Assembly (NCBI RefSeq): GCF_954871325.1
Contig: NC_088778.1
Coordinates: 12,161,882-12,225,881 of the forward strand
Length of the DNA stretch: 64,000 nt
From: Gordionus sp. m RMFG-2023
Lineage: Eukaryota > Nematomorpha > Gordioida > Chordodea > Parachordodidae
Direction of reading: 5' to 3'
Made by a program: the position numbers and the translations under genes. Below the pieces are notes generated by a model. It saw only the letters and a list, made by a program, of their open reading frames with translations. It had not been told where the DNA came from and ran no database searches. Positions 55,101 to 64,000 of this stretch are shown one piece after another. Every line of letters starts with the position of its first letter. Within the stretch, counting starts at the first letter, position 1.

Positions 55101-58100
55101 AGAGACAATTGTCATAATCGTTATTTTTGAACTTTTTTGAATTTTTTCAAAGCAAATAGGTAAAAATATATATTGTAAAGATGTTAAAATAAAATTTCAG
55201 TGAAGATGTACCATAGAAAGGTGACAATTGTCATAATCGTTATTTTTGAACTTTTTTGAATTTTTTTAAAGTAAATAGGTAAAAATATATATTGTAAAGA
55301 TGCTAAAATAAAATTTTAGTGAAGATGTACCATAATACCAATTTAGATAAATGATAAAAATATTTTATTCAAAAATAGCGCACGGGTCGGGCTTCAGTCG
55401 ACTCATGACTAATTAACCGGTTTGAATATGAGTCGTTTTGCCGGCCTCGGTCAACTATCTAGCAACAAAAGACATTGTGTTGTTAAAAAGACAGTTCAAC
55501 CCGACTCAGAGTCTCTAGACGTTATTCGAATTAGTTGATTAACTCAAGTCGACTCTTTTATAGTCAAAACAATTGGTCCCTTTATTTTAAACTCTTATCT
55601 ATATAGGAGAGACTGGGGTTATTCGAACCAATTTTTACAAAATTGGCAGCTCCTATGATTAGATACCTAAATCTATATTCTATAAAGGTGCACTTATCAA
55701 AAATCTTAAGATTATAATTATTTTTTTAAATTTTAATTATTTGTAAAAGTGATAATTTTGTTCAACAAGTCCCGATAGCAGGGTGAGGCAAACCACTTCA
55801 AGAGGCTTCTTAAACCATTGGTTTTTTAGGCCATAAAATATTGAAATGCATTTTTATTTATTAATAATGATATGTATTGAATAATTTTATTGTTCAAAAT
55901 ATGATATTACTTATAAATTGAAGCTAATAAATAATATATAAAAATTGAAACTTAATTTTTGCTAATTTAATAAACATTTTGGACATAAAAAATATATGAA
56001 TTAGAGATTAAGATTTCTAAGTATTCCCAAACCAATCATACCCGGTCCCCATTCCCTAAAGTTCTTAAATCAATTGGGTAGAAGAATTGCATTAAGGACA
56101 GGGGTCAAAAACGAGTCCTTATCTCTTAAACAAAAAATCCAATTCGAAATTCTAAAAATGTTTCTTCGAAACCTCCCTTTTCCCTCCTAGTTCAGCACCT
56201 ATAATTTGCAAAATATTTTTTTTAGCGGTTTAAATCAGAGTTGTGCATTTGACCGGTCAAATAAGTTTCTGTCAATTGACCGATATTTGACCGGTAAAAT
56301 ATGGTCAAATTCAAATATATGTTTTTTTAAGTTAATATCTATATTATTAATTTTTTAAATTTCATTGTCATTAAATAACTAACATTTAGCTATCCGTAAC
56401 AGATTCTTGTTCTGATTCATATTCAATATTATTATTTTCTTTAATATTTTTTAATCAATTTTCCTGATGTCTTAGATCTTCAATCGATTTCTATTTTTAT
56501 AAGAATATTAACCCAAATTGACCTATTTCCTTCAAAATAAGAAGTAGAACTAGGAATTATTAATTTCTTAATGTGGTGGGCAAAGTTTAATCTATTAACT
56601 TGAGGTCGAAATTAATTGTTTTTGTAAATTACTACTTTCCTAATTCGCTTAATTAAACATGCTGTTTTTGCTTTTGAAATTAATTATATCACTTAAAATA
56701 TTTTGGTCATCACTATCTTGTAAAATAGCTAATTCTAGAATTATATCACATACTTCATTAAATTCACTACTAGTGAGATTCCCCTCTTGATAGATCAATT
56801 TGACCGTATTTGACCAGGCCAAATACTCCTTTGGTCAAGTGACTGATCAATTGACCGACTTGCCAACCCTGGTTTAAATATTGATATAAATATCATAAAT
56901 TGTTTCTCGTGAAATATAGATATAGTATATAATATTTTTTTTTCTTTCGTTAATCATTATTTTTTTTGATTTTTTTGAAAGTAAATGGTAAATTTTTTCT
57001 TAAATTAAAATAAAAATACCTCCTCCCCCCCCCCCCCCACGTTTTGGTAAGAAATATAATTTTAAAAAAAACAATGAATTTTACTTAAATTAAAATAAAA
57101 ATACCCCCTCTCCTCCCCCCCCCCCCCCCCCAGTTTTGGTAAAAAATATAATTTAAAAAAAAACAAAACAATGAATTTTATATGCCAAAAAATAAAATTA
57201 TTCCCCTCATTCCCTTTAGGTGCCAGCTAGGCGTTAACAAATTATAAGAATAAAAATAGATTAAGTTATTTATTTTTAAATTTTATAGAGTCTTATAAAA
57301 ATAATTAAAAGGGTAATATTTCGTTAACAGATATTGATGATGGTGAGGATAATTTTAATTATTGATAATATAGATATAGATTCGCCCACAAATGCACTCC
57401 ACATAGAACTTGATAATATTCATGAAGGTGCTAATATTCATACAGATGGCAGGTAAAATTAGTAAAAGAAAAATAGGGAGACCTTTAAATGGAACTCCTA
57501 AATTACAAAAAGGTTCTAGGTTATTTCAGGTAATATCATAAGTTAGATGATAATATAGGGCATTGGCCAGAAGCGTCCAAAACTCGAAAAAGGTGTAAAC
57601 TATGTGTTAGCGTATATTCAAGGACTAAGTGTGAAAAATGTGAAATTTATTTATACTCTAACCAGAATAGAAATTGTTTCAAAACTTTTCATAATAAATA
57701 CATATATATTTTTTTATACATGCAATTCGCTCAATGATGTCAAATTGTATCGTGATTTTTTTTTTACCTGTAAACTATGAAAAAAAAGTAGAAATCAAAT
57801 TGTTTTTTAGTTTTATTTTAAAAAGTCGAGCTTTAAAGGGTTAATTTAGAAATTAAATTTTTGATTAAATTATATTTGGTTGAATACAATTTTTAAAAAA
57901 TGGAATTTTTAAGTTTTTTTTTCAAAACTAAATTGATAGTAAGTATAAAGATACTGTAAGCACTGGATTACGTAGTAATTAACAAATATAAATTAAATGG
58001 TAAATTTTTTTAAAAAAATATTTTTTCAAAGGGAAAAGGCTAACATTTTAAATGTAGTTTTAATTATTTTTATATCATTGAACTAAGAATTAAATTCTCT

Positions 58101-61100
58101 ATCCAAAAATGCTTAGATTTTTTGGATTGTGATTTTAATTCTGAGATCATTGATATAAAAATACTTAAAATTTCCTTGGATGATACTGTGTATTTTTTAA
58201 ATGTTTTACGTTTTTGTTTTTACACCATTTAATAAATTCATTTGAAATAAATTGTGGACCATGGTTATACTCATTTTTCTAATCTATTTATTCAATTCTT
58301 ACTTGAATCTTTAATTCTATCGATCTCGATCCATTATAAGTATGCATCAATTCCTACCAGAGTCATTTTGGGTCGATTTTTCGCCCAAAAATTAACTCAA
58401 TAAGTACATTAACAACATTAACTATACACAATATTTTATAGAATCAAAAGGCCGATAGTTTTCACATTGCAGTAGAAAATAGTTATGAAATCATAAACAA
58501 TGAAGGAATCAATATTCGTGGGTTTGACACAGATTCAGATGTAATATATTTCGATAGTATAAAATTTTAACAATTTTAAAATTATATAATATAATATATC
58601 CTTTTTTTTATAATAACAATAAATCACAAATATAAAATATATTTTTTATGTATAAATAATATATAGATAGAGCCCTTGACTAGCCAAGATGCTATTATAT
58701 GTGACTTATCACAGATTTCAGATATATCTACATCTAGTAAGTTAAATATTTCCAATGTATTCAAGATGACTCCGACAAAATCTCGCCGAAAGTGTATATA
58801 CTGCAATACACATTATAGTTTAAATACAGCCTCAAGTATGTATTATTAAAATTTAATATACGATTATAATATATTTTTAGCAAATTTAAAAAGGCACATT
58901 TCTAAATCACATTCGCATTTAAAAATGGAAAACAAAAACAAAAAAAGACATTCATTAGTGGGGATAAGAAATTTAGTATCTCACGAAAATACACAATTGA
59001 ATAAATTAATTATGAGATATATTATAAAATGTAACATCTCATTTAATAAAATAGAATCTCCATATTTCAGAGATATTTTCTCTTTTATATTTAAAAATAA
59101 GAGAATATGGTGCAGGCAGACGGCTGCCTGCTATGTTAAAGATTTATATAAAAAATCTAAAAATAAAATTATTAAAGACCTTAAACAGGTCAATAGTAAA
59201 ATCTGCCTTACAACGGACATATGGACCGGAATAAACTCAATATCTTATTGTTCTATAACAATACATTATATTGACAAAAATTGGAAATTTGTCAATTTCC
59301 TACTTGATCTAATAGATTTACCTCATCCACATACGGGTGAGATAATCTTTTATCCTCTCTCCAATCTTTTGGCATACAAGAAAAAGTAATGTCCATTACT
59401 ATCGATAATGCAAAAATTTCCTCTGCTCTGTGTCTATTATGACAAAATTTATATAGATAAATACGGTTATTCTCTATATAGCATTAGATGCCTGGCTCAT
59501 ATATTAAATATAATAGTGAGCTCAGGAATGAATATCATGAATGAAAAATTGGAAAAAATAAATTAATTCGTTAAAAAGTTGCATAATTCCCCCAAATTTT
59601 TGAAGGAAGATATGGAATTATCAGGTGGGACTCGTATACCACTTGATGTCGTCACAAGATGGAATTCCAAATTCTTAATGATTTCCATAATTAACAAAGT
59701 AATAACAAAAACCATTTTTAAATTTAATTTTATATTTAAAGAATATTGATGTGGTAAATGATTTAGGCAAGAAAGGCAGCCTTCCTGATAATCAAATTAT
59801 TATAAATAATGAAGAGGCCAAATTTTTAAAAGATATTGAAATATTTTTGAAACCATTCTTCAATATTACCCAAGAAATATCCTCAGATACAAATTCTACA
59901 ATTGGTTCGGCAGTTTTATTTATAGATGAAATTGTCAAAACACTAGAAGATGTTAGTGAAAATCATGAAAACGTAACAATAAAAAATGCTGCTAGTGTTA
60001 TGTTAAAAAAATCAAAGATAAATATGAAACACATAAATACTCTTTCAAATTATATATCGTGTTTGTTAGACCCAAAGACAAAGAAAAAATTTTTGCCTAA
60101 ATTTATAAATAATCCTGATTATTTTAAAAATTTCGAAACGTTATATATTAAATATAAAAGTACAATGTCAGGATCGTCAGCGTACGATTACAATGAGCCC
60201 GATATGGAAGCCATGCCTTATTCTGTGCGTATACATAATAAACTAAGAAGGTAAATATGATTACATAGTTATATATATATTGTCTTTATTATTTAGGGCT
60301 AATTATGAAATTCCACAACATGCCACAGATGAAATAGATACATATTTAAAAGAGGAAGTAGCTAGTCCGACAACCAATGTACTCGATTGGTGGCAAAAAA
60401 ACAGCTCAATATATCCAACTTTGTCTTTAATGGCCAGAGACTTTTCGGCTCAGCAAACTACGAGTGTTGCCAGGGAAAGAATCTTTAGCAAAGCGGTGGA
60501 ATGCATGACTAAAAAACGTAGCCGCCTTTCATCCATCACTTTGAAGCAATGTTTATCTATTGATTGCTGGGACATAGAACTTTTATAATGATATTATATT
60601 AACATTTTTTAAATATATATTTCCGCGTATTTTAATGAAAATATTTTTATATTATGTGTACGTTTATTTATTAATAAATTGAATTAAATTAAATGCGTCT
60701 TCCTTTGAATTTTTTTTTATCATAAAGAATGCAGAAATTTTTAGTTATTGAAGCGATATTTAATCATGGGTAAAAAAATGTGAAATAAAATTTTAAATAA
60801 TTTTTATAGACTTTTCGTCTTGCCCTGCCCATATAAAAAAAACTAAACCACGCTCGCCCCCCCCCCATATAAATATAAATATGCCCATTCTTCAAATTTT
60901 TTAAGCATCTAATAAAAAATAAATTATAGTTTCACCCTTACTAAAAATTTCATAATTTAGTTACTAAAAATTTCATGATTTAGTAAGCATAAAAAATATT
61001 CGATTTAAATGATGATATTGCCAATTGTGTAAGTTTTTCCAAGGAAATACCTTTACTATTTTTTTCATCAAAATGTAGGAAGTAAATATTACACATCCAA

Positions 61101-64000
61101 AATAAGTTCTCTTTTCGCCGAAAAAAACAGTTCTGATGTTTATAATTTTATCAATTATAGGACGAAATAATTGTAATCAATCCTACAAGTATTTTTATTA
61201 ACTCATTAATTTTTCCGAGATAACATCCGAAACAGTTATCGATAATCTGGTATTTAAAATTTTTTTTATAAGAATATATTTTTTAATGTTTATCTAATGA
61301 ATTTTAAATGAAAAATAAAAGTTAAAAATTTGTTAGCCTTCCTATTGTTAAAATTTTTCAAAGATCCGTTAGCACTTTTAAAAATTTGAAAATATTTTAA
61401 ATAACGATTATGACAATTATCATTCTTATATGGTACATATTCATTTAAGTTTTATTTTAACATCATTACAATATATATTCTTACCTATTTACTATAAAAA
61501 AATTCAAAAAAGTTCAAAAATAACGATTATAACAATTGTCACCTTTCTATGGTAGATCTTCACTGAAATTTTATTTTAACATCTTTACAATATATATTTT
61601 TACCTATTTGTTTTAAAAAAATTCAAAAAAGTTCACAAATAACGATTATGACAATTGTCACCTTTCTATGGTACATCTTCACTGAAATTTTATTTTAACA
61701 TCTTTACAATATATATTTTTACCTATTTGTTTTAAAAAAATTCAAAAAAGTTCACAAATAACGATTATGACAATTGTCACCTTTCTATGGTACATCTTCA
61801 CTGAAATTTTATTTTAACATCTTTACAATATATATTTTTACCTATTTACTTTAAAAAAATTCAAAAAAGTTCAAAAATAACGATTATAACAATTGTCACC
61901 TTTCTATGGTACATCTTCACTGAAATTTTATTTTAACATCTTTACAATATATATTTTTACCTATTTGTTTTAAAAAAATTCAAAAAAGTTCACAAAGATT
62001 ATGACAATTGTCACTTTTCTATGGTACATCTTCACTGAAATATTATTTTAACATCTTTACAATATATATTTTTACCCATTTACTTTAAAAAAACTCAAAA
62101 AAGTTCAAAAATAACGATTATGACAATTGTCACCTTTCTATGGTACATCTTCACTGAAATTTTATTTTAACATCTTTACAATATATATTTTTACCTATTT
62201 GTTTTAAAAAAATTCAAAAAAGTTCACAAATAACGATTATGACAATTGTCACCTATCTATGGTACATCTTCACTGAAATTTTATTTTAACATCTTTACAA
62301 TATATATTTTTACCTATTTACTTTAAAAATTCAAAAAGTTCACAAATAACGATTATGACAATTGTCACTTTTCTATGGTACATCTTCACTGAAATTTCAT
62401 TTTAACATCTTTACAATTTATATTTTTACCTATTTACTTTAAAAAATTCAAAAAAGTTCAAAAATAACGATTATGACAATTGTCACCTTTCTATGGTACA
62501 TCTTCACTGAAATTTTATTTTAACATCTTTACAATATATATTTTTACCTATTTACTTTAAAAAGTTCAAAAATAACGATTATAACAATTGTCATCTTTCT
62601 ATGGTACATCTTCACTGAAATTTTATTTTAACATCTTTACAATATATATTTTTACCTATTTGTTTTAAAAAAATTCAAAAAAGTTCACAAATAACGATTA
62701 TGACAATTGTCACCTATCTATGGTACATCTTCACTGAAATTTTATTTTAACATCTTTACAATATATATTTTTACCTATTTACTTTAAAAAAATTCAAAAA
62801 AGTTCACAAATAACGATTATGACAATTGTCACCTATCTATGGTACATCTTCACTGAAATTTTATTTTAACATCTTTACAATTACAATATATATTTTTACC
62901 TATTTGCTTTGAAAAAATTCAAAAAAGTTCAAAAATAACGATTATGACAATTATCACTTTTGTATGGTACATCTTCACTGAAATGTTAACTTAATATGTT
63001 TACGATATATATTTTTACCTTTAACCTATATATGCTGCTAACTAAAAAAATCAACTTAGTCGACTAAATTAGTCGTTTTAGTCGACTATATTAGTCGTTT
63101 TAGTCGACTAAATTAGTCGTTGTAGTCGACTATGTTAGTCGTTTTAGTCGACTATGTTAGTCGTTTTAGTCGACTATGTTAGTCGTTTTAGTCGACTAAA
63201 TTAGTCGTTTTAGTCGACTATGTTAGTCGTTTTAGTCGACTATGTTAGTCGTTTTAGTCGACTATATTAGTCGTTTTAGTCGACTATATTAGTCGTTTTA
63301 GTCGATTTCCATGACTACGACTATTAGTCGTAGTCGAAAGAACTCGACTAATATAGTCATAAAATATTTTTACAAATTTTAATAAAAAAAATAAGCCTGT
63401 AACAAATATGAAATATATTTTTATTAGTTTATATAAAATAAAAATATAATAAATTACTTGTATTGTATATACCTTAAAATAAAAGCATGGTAATAATTGA
63501 TTCCAAACAATTATAAGAAATTTATTCATAAAAAGTAAGTAGACATATAGTTGATTTTACTCTATTATATAGAATTAGTTATAAAATATTAGGTATAGTC
63601 TATATGTATTAGTATATATACATATAGACTAAAGTAACCCGGCCGAAGGCCCGCCCAAAAGGGGGTCTGGGGGCGAGGCCCCCAGTAATTTTTTAATTTT
63701 TCTCCCCTTATGAAAATCCTGGCTACGCTTATGTCTTGGTGGTATTATTTTAGGTTGGGCGTCACATCATAAATGTAATTTAACATTTACTTTATTAATT
63801 GGTTCACTGGTCAATTTGGATTCACAATCTTTAATTAGTTTATTAATTTCGTCTTCATAATTGGTGTCGATATTTCCAATGAATTTAGTTAAAATATTTT
63901 TAAAGGCATTGATCCAGATTCTTCTTAACAACGCTTTCTTTCTTGACTCTACAACTACTGCTAGTAAATATTTAGTGATTCTTTCATAACTTACTTTGAC
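52090..64000 (-). CDS. Unknown host protein, last two exons (partial), split by 11.5-kb element
   Basis: Minus-strand exons 64000-63791 (open at the window edge, 70 codons) and 52176-52090 (28 codons plus TGA). The upstream exon reads YERITKYLLAVVVESRKKAL then EDEINKLIKDCESKLTSE; the last reads IDLVGEELNRWIHEKI then KPVKDVRLASP. Both boundaries are GT-AG in phase 0. After removing the hAT-like element (52203-63733) and one copy of its 8-bp duplication, the intron is 75 bp, like other small introns here. Reading on without splicing meets TGA at 63767. I do not recognise the family; the sequence is helical and charged. The rest of the gene is beyond the right edge. Confidence 0.75.
53013..53380 (+). 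repeat. TAGTCGACTA palindrome array (left)
   Basis: Tandem 22-bp units built from the self-complementary word tagtcgacta and cgactaa spacers, about a dozen copies. Mirrored at 63050-63310. Confidence 0.95.
53403..55333 (+). repeat. 119-bp satellite array, forward arm
   Basis: About sixteen head-to-tail units; the tcagtgaagatg start recurs at 54483, 54602, 54721, 54840 and 54959 (119-bp steps). Each unit contains gtgacaattgtcataatcg, with palindrome TGACAATTGTCA. Inter-unit differences are few. There are no genes in it. Confidence 0.96.
55334..56235. other. Gene-free core segment of foldback element 3
   Basis: It contains a GC-richer patch (55378-55520, gggtcgggcttcagtcgact) that looks like one end of another MITE. 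Otherwise AT-rich, with no coding exon recognised. Confidence 0.45.
56236..56871 (-). mobile_element. Non-autonomous hAT element, sister of 41314-42019
   Basis: Tips cagagttgtgcatttgacc and gacttgccaaccctg are flanked by the perfect 8-bp duplication gtttaaat (56228-56235 and 56872-56879). The interior is the reverse complement of 41314-42019, including the ggtcaattgacc-type words. It is inserted inside foldback element 3, so it is younger than that element. Confidence 0.93.
57023..57134. repeat. Two poly-C tracts in duplicated 95-bp segments
   Basis: Two C runs (about 57025-57039 and 57113-57131) sit in similar contexts (aataaaaatacc before, gttttggta-aaatata after), so a segment of about 95 bp is tandemly duplicated. 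Confidence 0.65.
57440..57700 (+). pseudogene. piggyBac-type transposase C-terminal zinc-finger fragment
   Basis: Reads KRKIGRPLNGTPKLQKGSRL, then GHWPEASKTRKRCKLC, TKCEKCEIYLYS and RNCFKTFH, the C-x2-C...C-x2-C...C...H pattern closing piggyBac-family transposases. The frame changes once near 57535, where a 29-bp gap-like stretch or a one-base shift occurs. No DDD core or TTAA-flanked ends were seen. It lies inside the core of foldback element 3. Confidence 0.65.
57701..58441. other. Stretch without recognised coding between the piggyBac and hAT parts
   Basis: AT-rich and probably an intron or 5' region of the hAT transposase that begins at 58442 or earlier. An open segment at 57372-57450 (SPTNALHIELDNIHEGANIH) might be an upstream exon of either transposase. 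Confidence 0.4.
58442..60588 (+). pseudogene. BED-finger hAT transposase, nearly complete, five exons
   Basis: Exons: 58442-58540, 58667-58835, 58881-59698, 59742-60250, 60297-60588, with GT-AG introns of 126, 45, 43 and 46 bp in matching phases. A BED zinc finger (CIYCN...LKRHISKSH) is split by the 45-bp intron. Then come the DDE-type core (LTTDIWTG; SITIDNAKISSALC; RCLAHILNIIV; DVVTRWNSKF) and the C-terminal dimerisation domain (PTTNVLDWWQ, VARERIFSKAVECM, KKRSRLSS). Exon 3 is damaged: the frame shifts near 59350, before GIQEKVMS, and stops follow at about 59440 and 59565. The other exons are open, so decay is recent. It probably represents the transposase that once moved this element family. 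Confidence 0.88.
60589..61382. other. Stretch between the hAT transposase and the inverted satellite arm
   Basis: AT-rich, with a short C run near 60859. It probably includes the 3' UTR of the transposase. No other feature seen. Confidence 0.5.
61383..63005 (-). repeat. 119-bp satellite array, inverted arm
   Basis: About fourteen units of the same monomer as 53403-55333 in reverse (cgattatgacaattgtcacc, ggtacatcttcactgaaa). Unit-to-unit identity is high. Some units are shortened, for example near 62325-62345 and 62555-62570. Confidence 0.96.
63050..63310 (-). repeat. TAGTCGACTA palindrome array (right)
   Basis: Tandem gttttagtcgactatgttagtc-type units, about eleven copies, the mirror image of 53013-53380. 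Confidence 0.95.
63640..63733. repeat. GC-rich subterminal module of the hAT-like family
   Basis: ggccgaaggcccgcccaaa followed by ggggcgaggcccccag and the tip gctacgcttatg. The same module is at 15660-15755 and, with a different tip, at 16615-16690. Confidence 0.75.
63791..64000 (-). CDS. Penultimate exon (partial) of the right-edge minus-strand gene
   Basis: Open throughout, ending SEPINK before a gtaaat donor. The GC-richer codon pattern contrasts with the AT-rich repeat on its left. Continues beyond the window. Confidence 0.75.

Larger units (their letters stand above)
53007..63350 (+). mobile_element. Foldback element 3: gtcgacta outer arrays, satellite arms, hAT transposase core
   Basis: The left tip gtgttgttaatcgacta resembles the cagagttgttaa hAT tips of other copies here. 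Next come 22-bp units of gtcgactaaaacgactaa type, then satellite arms in opposite orientation, with a transposase between them. The right tip is less clear (ctcgactaatatagtc near 63350). Its arms are far more uniform than those of foldback elements 1 and 2, indicating recent amplification or homogenisation. Confidence 0.7.
52203..63733 (+). mobile_element. 11.5-kb hAT-like element inserted in a host intron
   Basis: Tips catagatgtagccagaagg and (inverted) cataagcgtagccagg are flanked by the perfect 8-bp duplication tcttggtg (52195-52202 and 63734-63741). The left 800 bp match 7040-7946; the right 340 bp match the right end of the 7040-15755 element. Between them lies a giant palindrome: gtcgacta outer arrays (53013-53380, 63050-63310), 119-bp satellite arms (53403-55333, 61383-63005) and a core with a BED/hAT transposase (58442-60588), a smaller hAT copy and a piggyBac fragment. 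Whether the palindromic part is a separate element nested in the outer one is likely but unproven; a tip like gtgttgttaatcg at 53007 supports nesting. Confidence 0.9.

Noticed and set aside
53013-55333. Regular repeats resembling a CRISPR array
   Set aside because: Units are contiguous tandem copies without unique spacers, lie in inverted pairs, and the context is eukaryotic.
63284-63529. 81-codon minus-strand ORF
   Set aside because: Runs from the palindrome array into the edge of the hAT-like element, whose sequence is shared with 15460-15600; not a gene.
63767-63790. Stop at 63767 as the true end of the right-edge gene
   Set aside because: Possible, but a phase-0 donor at 63790 and an in-frame exon beyond the transposon (52090-52176) give a better model; kept only as the alternative.

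Overview
The window is AT-rich eukaryotic DNA, most likely from an animal with a compact ancestral gene structure that was later inflated by transposons. Two observations support this. First, a complete metazoan-type ubiquitin-specific protease of the USP4/USP11/USP15 class can be assembled across 19 exons on the + strand. Second, several of its introns are only 39, 48 and 69 bp, while others reach 5 kb because they are packed with mobile elements. I cannot name the species; a fast-evolving invertebrate, perhaps a parasite, would fit.

Layout. 1-17.1 kb holds only repeats: two copies of one interspersed repeat, the second split by an 8.7-kb hAT-like element that itself carries a smaller hAT copy, a foldback element with satellite arms, and a TA-flanked inverted-repeat MITE. 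17.1-47.0 kb is the USP gene, with DUSP and ubiquitin-like domains, the catalytic Cys box, a split zinc ribbon, the His box and an acidic tail. Its larger introns contain hAT copies with exact 8-bp target duplications, a second foldback element, retroelement scraps and a tRNA-derived SINE. 47.6-50.5 kb holds minus-strand host genes of unknown function: a coiled-coil protein in at least two exons, and a small three-exon protein with a 29-nt microexon. 52.1-64 kb holds the last two exons of another minus-strand gene. They are separated by an 11.5-kb hAT-like element (8-bp duplication tcttggtg at both ends) that landed in what was a 75-bp intron.

The 11.5-kb element has palindromic outer arrays, long inverted arms of a 119-bp satellite, a nearly complete multi-exon BED/hAT transposase and a piggyBac C-terminal fragment. 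The same satellite builds the arms of two other foldback elements whose outer arrays use a different palindrome.

The most interesting theme is this modular family. hAT-type elements with similar tips (CAGAGTTGTTAA-like) each carry subterminal clusters of their own self-complementary word (TAGCGCGCTA, TATCTAGATA, TAGTCGACTA, TCGCGA, GGTCAATTGACC, ATCGGCCGAT), and unrelated outer modules share one satellite arm.
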